22,096 bases of DNA from JBEKSX01 sp049516635 (GTDB taxonomy: Bacteria > Bacteroidota > Ignavibacteria > Tepidaquicellales > OLB5): positions 1 to 22,096 of the forward strand of contig JBEKSX010000053.1 in the NCBI GenBank assembly GCA_049516635.1, read 5' to 3'. Shown one piece after another: positions 1-8,973 of this stretch (positions within the stretch are counted from its first letter, which is position 1; every line of letters begins with the position of its first letter). A model generated the notes under the pieces. The model ran no database searches. It worked only from the letters and a program-made list of their open reading frames with translations, and was not told the DNA's origin. The translations under genes were made by a program, and so were the position numbers.

Positions 1-1161
1 AATACCTGTACTTGAAGATCTATATGCCCAACCATTTACTTTGTTCACGAAATTAACGTAACTGTATGAGCCGATGTGGATTGATGTATCGGGAATTTGA
101 AATAACCAATTATCACCACTATTAGTAGTCCGAAATAGAAATGCTCTAGCTTGATTATTAGGAAATAAATAAATACCATAAGCTCCCCAAATTGTATCTA
201 TGTTGATATTAGAGAATGTTACAAAATCTGTTACCAGAATATTACCACCGGAAGGTAAAGTTTGAACTATCCAATTTATTCCCCCATTAGTAGTTTTTCT
301 CATATTATAAAATGCACCCCATCCAAGTAAGCTATCTGCAAAATACATATCATAAAATCCTTCACCTGAGCCGTTTGTTAGGATAAACCAGCTCTGTCCG
401 CCATCTGTAGTTTTTCTCGTATAAGAATTTGTTTTCGCTATAAACCCTATCCTCGCATTAAACATATAAATATGATCAGAGTTATCGATTCCTGCTGAGA
501 ACTGCTGTGTCCAGTTCGCTCCCCCGTTTGTTGTAAGGAATACACCGCCTCCTAAAGGGTCGGGTGTTACAAGCCATTGAGTATTAATATTCATTATACT
601 CATATCCAAGTAGTTGCCGCTGGGATCTGGTACGTTGATTGATGACCAGCTTATCCCTCCATCTGTCGATTTAGCGAATCCGCTAATAGGTCCGTTATCA
701 ACTCCGCAGATATAGCCCGTACTTTGATTCAAAAAATAAACCTTGCTTAAGCCGTAAAATCCGCCTCCTGTTTGTATTTTCCTATATTGAATTATCCAGT
801 TATCACCTCCATTGGTTGTTTTAAGCACATAAGTTGTATCATTGCTTTGATTTGTTGCATTAGTCACAGCCCATCCTGTTAAACTGTCGAGAAAGAAAAT
901 ATCTGTAATATTTCTTCCTCCTATATTCGGCATGAACTGCTGATACCAGCCAAACGGGGGCGGGCTGTCTGTAAAGTTAAACCCGATAATGAAAATGAGG
1001 ATAGCGAGATAGAAAAAGAGTGTCGAGAGTGTATCGCCCGCTGAAGGCGGGTTCGCTTGAGGCGAAAGTCTGTCGAGTGAGTAGAGTCTATCGAGTGTAT
1101 CGTGTTTATCGGGTGTATTTCCCGCTTGAGGCGGGTTCGCTTGAGGCGAAAGTTTTTTCAT
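1..1161 (-). CDS. Secreted beta-propeller (YCF48/BNR-like) repeat protein, 3' end outside window
   Basis: The minus-strand frame stays open for 387 codons from ATG at 1161 to the window edge, so the C-terminus is missing. Six repeats of the form TT[ND]GGxxW occur (for example TTNGGDNW, TTNGGANW, TTDGGQSW, TTNGGINW, TTNSGDNW), spaced as in YCF48/sialidase-type beta-propeller proteins. Such proteins are usually exported in Bacteroidota and often end in a T9SS sorting domain, but that end is not visible here. A hydrophobic signal segment (LFFYLAILIFIIGF) begins only near residue 48. The preceding ~45 residues are encoded largely by two GC-rich palindromic repeats. I see no ATG, GTG or TTG start between the repeats and the signal segment, so the ATG at 1161 (MKKL) is the likely start. 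The ligand or substrate is unknown. It lies downstream of PorU on the same strand but 540 bp away, so it is probably a separate transcript. Confidence 0.85.
   Translation of the reverse strand, partial: MKKLSPQANPPQAGNTPDKHDTLDRLYSLDRLSPQANPPSAGDTLSTLFFYLAILIFIIGFNFTDSPPPFGWYQQFMPNIGGRNITDIFFLDSLTGWAVTNATNQSNDTTYVLKTTNGGDNWIIQYRKIQTGGGFYGLSKVYFLNQSTGYICGVDNGPISGFAKSTDGGISWSSINVPDPSGNYLDMSIMNINTQWLVTPDPLGGGVFLTTNGGANWTQQFSAGIDNSDHIYMFNARIGFIAKTNSYTRKTTDGGQSWFILTNGSGEGFYDMYFADSLLGWGAFYNMRKTTNGGINWIVQTLPSGGNILVTDFVTFSNINIDTIWGAYGIYLFPNNQARAFLFRTTNSGDNWLFQIPDTSIHIGSYSYVNFVNKVNGWAYRSSSTGI
1037..1152 (-). repeat. Two in-frame double-hairpin palindromic repeats
   Basis: Two 32-base units at 1037-1068 and 1121-1152 differ at only two bases. 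Each is two adjacent small hairpins: CCCGC...GCGGG followed by TTCGC...GCGAA. The units start 84 bp apart (28 codons), so the reading frame is kept and both encode the peptide LSPQANPP. The spacer contains shorter repeats based on TATCGAGTGTATCG. The location inside a coding N-terminus recalls in-frame palindromic elements known in Rickettsia; kinship to those is not implied. Confidence 0.8.
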
Positions 1162-1245
1162 AAGTTTTAGAATTAGATTACAATAAAATACGGATATTAT
1201 CTTGTCGTATCAATTTATTTATGCAAAACTGTTTTCGTCGTCCCG

Positions 1246-1275
1246 CCTAAGCAGCCAGCCTGCTTCGGGCAGGGG
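1246..1275. repeat. Small GC-rich hairpin repeat
   Basis: CCTGC at 1259-1263 and GCAGG at 1269-1273 form a perfect 5-bp stem around TTCGG, inside a GC-rich patch in an AT-rich spacer. The word GGCAGGGGA recurs in the larger palindrome at 1597-1687, suggesting one family of intergenic palindromes. It has no T-run, so it is not a canonical terminator. Confidence 0.5.
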
Positions 1276-1535
1276 ATTTCGCATTCGCTCAATTTCAATT
1301 TAATTAAGTATATTTCCCCGGTTCGTTTATGTTCCCTGTGCGAATATAGTGTATATTTTTTTCATTTGTCAAGTACAGATTTTCTTTAAATTCACAACTT
1401 TTTGACGATCTGAAAATTAAAATTTAGAGATAAAAGTAAGAATATTTAATTATAATGAAATATTTATATGACATGTGTTTTTACAAACTCATGAAATTTT
1501 AGGGACTTTTGCGAATGAAATTGTCGATTTAGATG

Positions 1536-1574
1536 TGTGGGGAGTCGTCGGCAGATACGACGCACACTCCCACA
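1536..1574. repeat. Imperfect inverted repeat downstream of PorU
   Basis: TGTGGG near 1536 pairs with CCCACA at 1569-1574, and the inner arms CGTCG and CGACG also pair, with a short loop near 1551-1557. It lies about 130 bp past the PorU stop codon. It could be part of a 3' UTR structure; no T-run follows on either strand. Confidence 0.45.
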
Positions 1575-1596
1575 GTATACTCTCAAGATGTTAGAA

Positions 1597-1687
1597 CCAT
1601 CCGAGTCCTCTTCGCCTGCCTGTCTACCTGCCCGTTCCGCAGGCGGGCAACAGGTAGACCGGGTGCAGGCAGGGGAGACTCGGATGG
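1597..1687. repeat. 91-bp nested palindrome just after PorU stop
   Basis: The outer arms CCATCCGAGTC (1597-1607) and GACTCGGATGG (1677-1687) are perfect complements. Inside them lie further pairs, GCCTGC/GCAGGC and GTCTACCTG/CAGGTAGAC, and a core TGCCCG-TTCCG-CGGGCA. The whole can fold into one long hairpin. It ends 15 bp from the PorU stop codon, so it will lie in the porU mRNA tail. It lacks the T-run of an intrinsic terminator. The likely nature is a REP-like or miniature palindromic repeat that may also stabilise the mRNA end. Confidence 0.7.
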
Positions 1688-1701
1688 GACTGGAAACTTT
1701 C

Positions 1702-4700
1702 TTACTTCAGCACTGCCATTTTACCGATGCTTGATTGCGAACTGCCGTCATCCGACGTGACCATCACTTTATACAGATAGACACCGTTCGCAAGTGTTTC
1801 GCCGTCTGCATCCTTGCCGTCCCAGTCTATAGCCACAAATTTATCAGGTATGGAGACCTGCTTCAGTTCCTTGATGAGCCTGCCGGAAACGGTATATATT
1901 TTGATAGTTACGTTGATATTGCCCGGATAGTTGTGCTGGAACGTGAATGATGTCCTGTCCCTGAACGGATTCGGGTAATTATAAATGTTCATGATGTGGA
2001 GCGATGTGTAGCTTGATACAATAAAATCGATCGATGCTTCCGATGAATTATTGTATGTATCCCATGCCTTCACTTTAATGGTATGGTGTCCGTCAGGCAC
2101 TCCCGAAAAATCATATGCAAAATGACCTGATTTATACGTGGTATCGCTGTTATAGAAATTGGTCAGGTCATACTTATTGTTATAATTATTATCCATCACA
2201 GCTTCGAGCTTATGTCCTATGGTGCCGGTAGTATTGATACCTGATTCATCATACAGGTCACCCAGAAGCTTGAAGTTCTCATTCACCACATCGCCGTTCT
2301 TGAAATTCCTCGAATTTATGAACAATGATATCAGCGGACCAGTAGTATCCACAGGAGCGGACGGATCTATCCCTCCGACGATGAAGCTGCTGTCCATGCC
2401 GGCACCGTCATTCTGATTGTTATAAAAGTAATCTATTATCTTTCCATGCCGGTTGAGATAAGAAATATCCTTTGGAACGATATATTGAACGAGCCATCTG
2501 CCGCCGCTAACGTTCTGTTCCCCGGAAAATATTATACCCCCGGGCAATTTATAGATATATGTAATACCTTCATCGGTTATGGTCACCTGTCTTGTAACAT
2601 CGTACGCCTTCAGCACTACCCTTCCGTTGTAATCCGCCCATACGGAAGAATCAGGTCTGAGTATAGAGCCGAAAATTGTTATTCTGCTCAAAGCTCTCAT
2701 CGTGTCGCCGCTTAGTCCGCGGATACTGTCTATCCTGGAGATAAATCTCGGCCTTTGCGGACGGAGTGAAGGATCGCAGAGCAGAACAAATTTGTGATCA
2801 TTTGCGGTGGTGCAGATCTGCTTTGCGGCAAAAAGCGCCTTGCTGAATCTCCACTGGTACAGCAATGTATCCCTGCCTCCAAGGTAGTAATCCCAGAACG
2901 TATCAAAGAGATAAGCGTTGGTTTCGCCTACGGTTGGGCGGGTTGCTCCGAGAGTTCCTATTGCGGCTTTTCGTGGGGTAATAGCAAGCATTTCGCCCCC
3001 GCAGACCTCCAGCGGGTTATCGAACTTGGAGAAATCACAGCTTGCTATAGAAACAAAAGGATACCTGCACGTGTTGTTCAGCCGGGCGATAATATCCTCT
3101 TTTTCAAGAACATTTTCTACCGCCCACTGTTCGGGACTGCCGTGTCCGATGTAATGAAGCGATAGCAATCCTTCATTCCAGTATTTGACTATATCTTCAT
3201 TTACCCCGGGTTTTCTCCTGCCCTGCGGGGTGATTATCGTAGGGTATGAAGGAAGGTACATTTTTATCTTATCAAAAGCCCCCGGTGTATGCGATTCGGA
3301 AAGCTCCTCTGCTTCAAAGACGTGCATGCCTTCATCTCCGTCATCGGCTACGAATCCCAGCCTGTTCTTCCAGTAGCCGTTATATGACGGGTCCTCGTAA
3401 CAGTCTATTTTATCGAGATAATCATTTGCTTTGTCAATGCTTCTCACGGGTATCCTGCCGATAGCAATATCTATACTGGGATCATCTCCCGAAACTTCAA
3501 CATAAAAATCATCCGAACAATAATTGGCAGTCTGGTTTATATACGGGTCGGAATATTCATAGGCAGGTACCCAGTTACTGAAAGAAGAAATTATCTCTTT
3601 ATAATCGAAGCTTCCGTCACCGAATAAACAGACATAGGAAGGTCTTTCTGTCCAGTGGTCATAGCAGTATTTCAGAAAGTCTCTTATTGCAACAGCATCC
3701 ATCAGCCCCCCGGAAAACTCGTTATATATGCTTTGTACATCGAACACATAGGTTTTAAGATAATTCGGGTTTCCGGGTCCGCCTGATTCCCGTTTTGCCT
3801 TTAGGCGGTTTGCCGCCTGAATGAAATCATTATGCGTGATTATTATGAAGCTTGCACCTTCGCTATACCCTCCGTGCAGATTCTGGTTCGGTACCCTCTG
3901 CGATATTGACGCAGGGGTTTTGTAGCCGTTGGGTCCTGCAACAAAAAATTTGCTGAGCTGTCCGTTCGGCAGCGTTGATCTCTGAAACTTTACATTGCCG
4001 GGGGTGGCAGTCAGCGGAAGTATAATTTTTACGCTGTCATGTTCGGTTGCATCGAAAACCTTGATCTGATCGCTCGAGAAAGGCGATACATTATATTCAA
4101 TCACACCGGTATTATCGGTGGGCGAATCGAACATAGCTATATCTCCCGTTATGCTGTTATATCTTCTGCTGTAAAGTATTTCCATCCAGTCCACATATCC
4201 CGTAGCACCGGGACTTTCAGAATAATAGGTTGCAACGAACGAGCTGTGCTCGGAGTTCGTCGGGTTCTTTTGCGAAGCATTGATGCTAAATGAATCCACT
4301 CCCGTCCAGATCCAGTTCTCATAACCCGAAGAAGGCACGCAGCCCATAACAAATATCACAGGAGAAACATAGGAATATGCTTCCTGCAGGAGCATGTGGT
4401 TTTCGTACGGGCAGAATGACCGCGATGCAGCTTTGATCCTGTAATAGGTATTTGAATTTGGCTGCAAGCCGGTAAGCGTATTGTTCCATGTAAATGCCTG
4501 ACCGCTGAATTTTCCTTCACTGAGCCATACATTTCCTTCGTTGATGAGGTTAATCTCCTCAGGTTCATAAAACAATTTCTCGATGAATGACGTCGGAACG
4601 TACGGATTCTGCACGTATTCAGAGGATTCTCCGGGCATCCTTTTGCCGTTGGACGGGGTATTGATACAGATCCAGTAATAGTTGGATTTTGAGTATGTAT

Positions 4701-5838
4701 TGAGGTAATGAGAATAACCATAGGTGATATCGTACTTCCAGTTGTTCACGCTTTTTCCGTAAAAAAGTATGTAGTCCTGCGGATCAAAGTGCCCGTCGTC
4801 CTGCCCGTCTATATATATAGCAATTTCTGTAAGGTCGTCCGGTCTCGGAAGCGTGATGTTATCCGGGAGCATATCGCCGCCATTGCCGTACATCTTGATG
4901 GTACGGGGGTCTACGTTGTTAAGATTCATCCCGGCACTCTCCAGAAAAGTCTTATTCATTTTATAGATTCCTTCGCTGTTTCCGCTCCCGTTATCCTGTA
5001 TCTCGATGCGGTACCAGTCACCGGTGCTCATATAGCTATTGCCTGTTATCCTCAACGGCTTCAGGGTCAATAACTTCGGGCTCATCCAGTTAAGTGCCGT
5101 ATGAGAGTTGACCGCTATGTCTTTCAATAAATTATTTTCTTCTACTCTTCTTTTGCGGTTCAGGGGAACAGGCGATTGACCGAAATTTATTCTGATCCTG
5201 ATCCTTGTGTACTGCATTAATATCCTTGAAACGGGATTATAAGAGTACGGATGGATCATCAGCCCTGCAACGGTTAATTCCCGGCAAAGACCGGCCTGAC
5301 CGAGATAAGCGAGCTTTTCGGGAAGAAATTTATTCTGAGAATATGCTTTTGTATCCTTTAAATATTTATATTCGAACCTGCCTATCCCGTCTTTATTATA
5401 TTCTTTTACCTCTATATCGGGCACAGGTGCAAGATCGATGTTTTGCACTTCCTTTACGTCGTAGTCTGTTACGGAGACAGTATTATTACTTTCTGAAGGC
5501 AGGATTACCGCTAATATACGGTAAGCAAGATCGGGCTGACCGTGTGCCTTAATGCCCGGACCGGAGGAGTTCTCAAAATTTAGCCTGACGAATTTCTCAC
5601 CGTTATAATCTATATTCGTTGGTTCTTCGTATTGCGGGTATAATTCGATCTCGAGGTACGAATTATTCGAGGAAATAATCTTATAATCCGTTCCGTTCCC
5701 TGAAGGATTATTAACGATGCTGTTCTTATGTACGGGTTCTTTAATACTCAGATCAGTTCTTTTCGAATTCTGGGAAGATAGATTGAACGTAACGAAAAAG
5801 ATAGAGAGAAGAATTAGAAGTGATTTTGAAGCCGTCAT
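1702..5838 (-). CDS. porU: T9SS sortase PorU (gingipain-like C25 cysteine peptidase)
   Basis: PorU is the outer-membrane sortase of the type IX secretion system. In Porphyromonas it cleaves the C-terminal sorting domain of cargo and transfers the protein to anionic lipopolysaccharide. The 1378-residue product has an N-terminal hydrophobic signal segment (LLILLSIFFVTFNL), a long beta-rich N-terminal region, then a peptidase C25 domain at about residues 650-1050. The predicted catalytic His899 lies in YIGHGSPEQW and Cys934 in IASCDFSKF; both contexts are typical of PorU. A type A T9SS domain begins near residue 1287 (NYPNPF) and runs to the C-terminus, as in PorU proteins that keep their own sorting domain. 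It is longer than Porphyromonas PorU (about 1160 residues). The start ATG at 5838 has no clear ribosome site, normal for this group. PorV, its usual partner, is not in the window. Confidence 0.93.
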   Translation of the reverse strand: MTASKSLLILLSIFFVTFNLSSQNSKRTDLSIKEPVHKNSIVNNPSGNGTDYKIISSNNSYLEIELYPQYEEPTNIDYNGEKFVRLNFENSSGPGIKAHGQPDLAYRILAVILPSESNNTVSVTDYDVKEVQNIDLAPVPDIEVKEYNKDGIGRFEYKYLKDTKAYSQNKFLPEKLAYLGQAGLCRELTVAGLMIHPYSYNPVSRILMQYTRIRIRINFGQSPVPLNRKRRVEENNLLKDIAVNSHTALNWMSPKLLTLKPLRITGNSYMSTGDWYRIEIQDNGSGNSEGIYKMNKTFLESAGMNLNNVDPRTIKMYGNGGDMLPDNITLPRPDDLTEIAIYIDGQDDGHFDPQDYILFYGKSVNNWKYDITYGYSHYLNTYSKSNYYWICINTPSNGKRMPGESSEYVQNPYVPTSFIEKLFYEPEEINLINEGNVWLSEGKFSGQAFTWNNTLTGLQPNSNTYYRIKAASRSFCPYENHMLLQEAYSYVSPVIFVMGCVPSSGYENWIWTGVDSFSINASQKNPTNSEHSSFVATYYSESPGATGYVDWMEILYSRRYNSITGDIAMFDSPTDNTGVIEYNVSPFSSDQIKVFDATEHDSVKIILPLTATPGNVKFQRSTLPNGQLSKFFVAGPNGYKTPASISQRVPNQNLHGGYSEGASFIIITHNDFIQAANRLKAKRESGGPGNPNYLKTYVFDVQSIYNEFSGGLMDAVAIRDFLKYCYDHWTERPSYVCLFGDGSFDYKEIISSFSNWVPAYEYSDPYINQTANYCSDDFYVEVSGDDPSIDIAIGRIPVRSIDKANDYLDKIDCYEDPSYNGYWKNRLGFVADDGDEGMHVFEAEELSESHTPGAFDKIKMYLPSYPTIITPQGRRKPGVNEDIVKYWNEGLLSLHYIGHGSPEQWAVENVLEKEDIIARLNNTCRYPFVSIASCDFSKFDNPLEVCGGEMLAITPRKAAIGTLGATRPTVGETNAYLFDTFWDYYLGGRDTLLYQWRFSKALFAAKQICTTANDHKFVLLCDPSLRPQRPRFISRIDSIRGLSGDTMRALSRITIFGSILRPDSSVWADYNGRVVLKAYDVTRQVTITDEGITYIYKLPGGIIFSGEQNVSGGRWLVQYIVPKDISYLNRHGKIIDYFYNNQNDGAGMDSSFIVGGIDPSAPVDTTGPLISLFINSRNFKNGDVVNENFKLLGDLYDESGINTTGTIGHKLEAVMDNNYNNKYDLTNFYNSDTTYKSGHFAYDFSGVPDGHHTIKVKAWDTYNNSSEASIDFIVSSYTSLHIMNIYNYPNPFRDRTSFTFQHNYPGNINVTIKIYTVSGRLIKELKQVSIPDKFVAIDWDGKDADGETLANGVYLYKVMVTSDDGSSQSSIGKMAVLK

Positions 5839-5865
5839 TTTAAAAATTGTTAAGGTTTAAAAATA

Positions 5866-5911
5866 AAAAAACCGGAACTGAATTATTATTTCAGAAACCG
5901 GTTTTCTTTTT
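5866..5911 (-). terminator. Intrinsic terminator hairpin ahead of porU
   Basis: Arms at about 5867-5882 and 5890-5905 pair through ACCGG/CCGGT and CTGAA/TTCAG around a short AT loop. Read on the minus strand, the second arm is followed by a run of seven T residues, so it fits as the terminator of the upstream DUF2723 gene. Its edge is only about 30 bp from the porU start codon, which leaves little room for a separate porU promoter. A leader attenuator is therefore an alternative. Confidence 0.65.
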
Positions 5912-6102
5912 TAATGACAATTTTAAAGATAAAGATTAAATTATAGTAAAATAATTAAACCTTTAACAATTCGTCAGATAATCACTCCGTTTTAATTAAT
6001 TTAAAATAAGTGTATGTCGTATTAAAAGCAAGTGTGATTTTAATCTTAAGTAATATATTTTCAGATTTGAAAGGGGATTATATTACAAATCCCCCGAAAA
6101 CC

Positions 6103-8973
6103 CTATTTTTTAATTAATAAACTGTCTTTGAGCTTTTGAACTCTCAGCTTTTCCGCTTCCAGTTCGGGAGCATTGCCAGCAACGGCTTCCATCCGGTTCA
6201 GGATGTCCATCTCTTTATCGTATTCACCGGAATATTCGTAGATAATCTTCAGTATCAAATACGGATTGTAATAAGAATTTATATTCCTCGGATTTTCCAT
6301 AATCTTTTGTAAAGCTATTGGTTCTATCTCTTTTGCTATTGTGCGGTATGTATTCATATCGCCCGCATTGTAATACAATGTTGCAAGATTAAATAAAAGG
6401 CGGTAATCCATTTCAGCATGTTCCCGGGGAATCCTCTGCTCCATTACATTAAGCGTATTAATACAGTGCTGCTTGTCACCCACTACGTTAAGATAATAAT
6501 TTGCGAGAGACATGAAAGCGTTCCGATAACCATAGGTCGTCCGCAGAACGTTTTCATCCAGATATACTTTCGGGTTGTTTAATGAGCGGATAATAAATCC
6601 CGGTTGAAATGTCTTGCTCGGAGTGACATTTGAACTAAGGAGATTTTTAACAGACAGGTCTGTATTTACATTTTCTATGGCCGATAAGCGTTCGGGTACA
6701 AGACGGTATGCCAGACCTTCGAGCTTCATATATTCATCAAGTCCAATCCTGCTGTCTTCACCGCAGCTTACTGCAAAATATACCGGTCTCTGCCATTTAT
6801 TTGCCTGGATGATATCTCTGACCATAAGGTCCTGTACACGGATCGCTTTAACGTTTCCGTAGGTTACGGTGTTGTTCATAACAAAGGATATCTTCCCGTT
6901 ATTAATAAGGGCGGAGTCCTTTACGCCGAACTGTTCGAAAACGCTTCTGGGTACCGGTATGTCAATGGTTTTAGTTTCCCATTGTACAGGCTGGAGGCGT
7001 TCGATCTGTTCGTCGGAGTAGTTCATCGGAACTTTCATCGCGCCGTAAGGAGTATCGTTCTTAAGCTCTTTTATGTACCAATCTGTGTTGATAAGGCTAA
7101 GGTTTGCTATCCTCACATCTCTTCTCACACCTTCAACATCCTGCATATACCATAGGGGGAATGTATCGTTATCGCCGCATGTGAAGAGAATCGAGTTCGG
7201 AGCACAGCTCTGAAGCATGTTGTAAGCATAATCCCACGGTACCCAATTGTTGGAGCGGTCTTGCCGGAAGTAATTTGTCCGGAGCATGTTTAAGGGAATG
7301 AAGAGAAATGCCAGGACGAGAAATGAATATGCGGCCACTCTGGCAGTCGAAGCTTTTTTAATGTAAGCTTGCAGATCTTCTATGATACCTCTCAGTCCGA
7401 GAGCGATCCAGATCGAAAAAACGAACCAGCTCCCCGAATAGAAGTATTCCCTGTCACGCGGCTGCATCTGCTGCTGGTTCTGATAGAAACATATAAGGAA
7501 GCCCATAAAAATAAATGTAACCAGGAAAATCGATGCCAACCTCCAGTCCCGTCTGAAATGATAAAACAGTCCCAGAAGCCCTATAAGGAAAGGGATTCCG
7601 TAAAGCTGGCTGAATTTTACACCGGCATCCTGATCCCATGATTCCCTTCCGACATATTCCCAGAGCAGGAAGCGAACGTACATGTGGTTCATTTGCCACC
7701 GCCAGAAATATTCAAAATCGCTTTTGTAATTTGCGAAAGTCGGCTGGTGCTGGGGCTCGGAAGAAAATCTCCTCTTGAAGGTCGGGAATTCGCCGTATTG
7801 TTCCCTGCTAAGGTAAGAAACCATTGTCTTGAAGTCCTGCGGGTCATTCTCATTCATAGGAGTATGTTTATTGGCCCGAATGATTATCATACTGTAAGTT
7901 GTGAACCCGATTATGGCAAGAAGCAATGCAAGGCTTACAAGGTTGGCAACAGGTTTTTTGTTCTTATGTGTCCAGTAGGCGATATAGGAGATGACCGCGA
8001 TTATTATTATGACAAGAATTGAATCGGTAAACATATTATCAGCACCGATTTTAACTATCAGATTTGGAAATAACTTTACTATGCCCGGATATGTTACTCC
8101 CATTGCAACCAGCCCTATGATAAACGGCATATAGAATGAATTTCGGTTGAAGACCTTTTTCCAGAACACACCCATAATGATAACGCTCACAACAATCATT
8201 ATCAGCTTGAACCTGCTGTCGAAGTCACGGTATTCTTCGGGAGAAGGCGGTGTAGAGCTGGTTTGAGATGACCACATTACAGAAGCAATGATCAGAATAA
8301 GTACAAAATGTGCAACCAGCAATTTTGAAGTCTGTTTTGCAAGGTTATCATCTGTTACGTATTTCTTAAACACGAACATCATTCCCAGAGGAACAGCTGC
8401 GAGTACGCTCATCAAATGCACACCGGGTGACAAACCGAGAATAAACGCAACCAGCAGGATATATTTCTCACTGCCTTTTTCATCCGCTTTATCGTGCCAA
8501 ACCATCATTAGCCACATCATGAGTGTAAAGAGAAAAGTGCTGAACCCGAAGACGTTAGATTCCGTTGCGTTGAACCAGAAAGCGGTTGCAAAGCACATCG
8601 ATAAGGCACCCATCGCAGAAACAATATAAGTAATGATCATTTCGTTGCCGGGATCGTTCTTTCCGCGGTAATTCTGGATCAACCTTACAGCAACAAGATA
8701 AAGGAACAACACTGAGAAGGAGCTTGCAATAACAGTTAGTGAGTTGATCCTGAAACCGATATTCGAAGCGAACGGGATCATAGAGAAGATCCTGTTCATC
8801 ATGATAAAGAACGGAGCTCCCGGAGGATGAGTTACCTGCAAACCGTATGATGCTGCAGAAAGCTCACCGCAGTCCCAGAAGGATACAGAACACTGGACGG
8901 TTGAGAAAAAGGTGATAAGTGCAATTAAAAACACTATTGCGCCGATTAATCTATGGATAACCTTTAGATTCAT
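6103..8973 (-). CDS. DUF2723 multi-pass membrane protein, GT-C-type glycosyltransferase with C-terminal TPR-like region
   Basis: The 956-residue protein begins with a membrane segment (residues 9-26) and the DUF2723 signature FWDCGEL (Asp34, Glu37), followed by THPPG (His49). About a dozen membrane helices extend to near residue 570. A soluble domain of roughly 385 residues follows, ending in helical repeats that look TPR-like (for example LLFNLATLYYNAGD). The acidic pair just after helix 1 is the expected catalytic position in GT-C enzymes. The human relative of DUF2723, TMEM260, is a protein O-mannosyltransferase, so a lipid-linked sugar donor and a periplasmic protein acceptor are plausible here. 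Donor and acceptor cannot be read from the sequence. It lies directly upstream of porU on the same strand, 264 bp away, with a terminator between. The start MNLKVIHR at 8973 gives the expected short cytoplasmic tail. Confidence 0.85.
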   Translation of the reverse strand: MNLKVIHRLIGAIVFLIALITFFSTVQCSVSFWDCGELSAASYGLQVTHPPGAPFFIMMNRIFSMIPFASNIGFRINSLTVIASSFSVLFLYLVAVRLIQNYRGKNDPGNEMIITYIVSAMGALSMCFATAFWFNATESNVFGFSTFLFTLMMWLMMVWHDKADEKGSEKYILLVAFILGLSPGVHLMSVLAAVPLGMMFVFKKYVTDDNLAKQTSKLLVAHFVLILIIASVMWSSQTSSTPPSPEEYRDFDSRFKLIMIVVSVIIMGVFWKKVFNRNSFYMPFIIGLVAMGVTYPGIVKLFPNLIVKIGADNMFTDSILVIIIIAVISYIAYWTHKNKKPVANLVSLALLLAIIGFTTYSMIIIRANKHTPMNENDPQDFKTMVSYLSREQYGEFPTFKRRFSSEPQHQPTFANYKSDFEYFWRWQMNHMYVRFLLWEYVGRESWDQDAGVKFSQLYGIPFLIGLLGLFYHFRRDWRLASIFLVTFIFMGFLICFYQNQQQMQPRDREYFYSGSWFVFSIWIALGLRGIIEDLQAYIKKASTARVAAYSFLVLAFLFIPLNMLRTNYFRQDRSNNWVPWDYAYNMLQSCAPNSILFTCGDNDTFPLWYMQDVEGVRRDVRIANLSLINTDWYIKELKNDTPYGAMKVPMNYSDEQIERLQPVQWETKTIDIPVPRSVFEQFGVKDSALINNGKISFVMNNTVTYGNVKAIRVQDLMVRDIIQANKWQRPVYFAVSCGEDSRIGLDEYMKLEGLAYRLVPERLSAIENVNTDLSVKNLLSSNVTPSKTFQPGFIIRSLNNPKVYLDENVLRTTYGYRNAFMSLANYYLNVVGDKQHCINTLNVMEQRIPREHAEMDYRLLFNLATLYYNAGDMNTYRTIAKEIEPIALQKIMENPRNINSYYNPYLILKIIYEYSGEYDKEMDILNRMEAVAGNAPELEAEKLRVQKLKDSLLIKK

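Larger units (their letters stand above)
1162..1701. other. Gene-free interval between PorU and the beta-propeller gene
   Basis: This 540-bp interval holds no credible gene. The short plus-strand frames near 1533-1950 are shadows of palindromes and of PorU. It contains a small GC-rich hairpin (1259-1273), an imperfect hairpin (1536-1574) and a 91-bp nested palindrome (1597-1687). Between about 1290 and 1530 it is AT-rich and should hold the promoter of the minus-strand beta-propeller gene, but I could not fix a convincing TAnnTTTG element. Confidence 0.6.

Noticed and set aside
1735..5552. Many plus-strand and alternate-frame open frames of 60-120 codons within the PorU region
   Set aside because: They lie antisense to, or overlap in another frame, a 1378-codon gene with recognisable domains, and their translations show no motifs.
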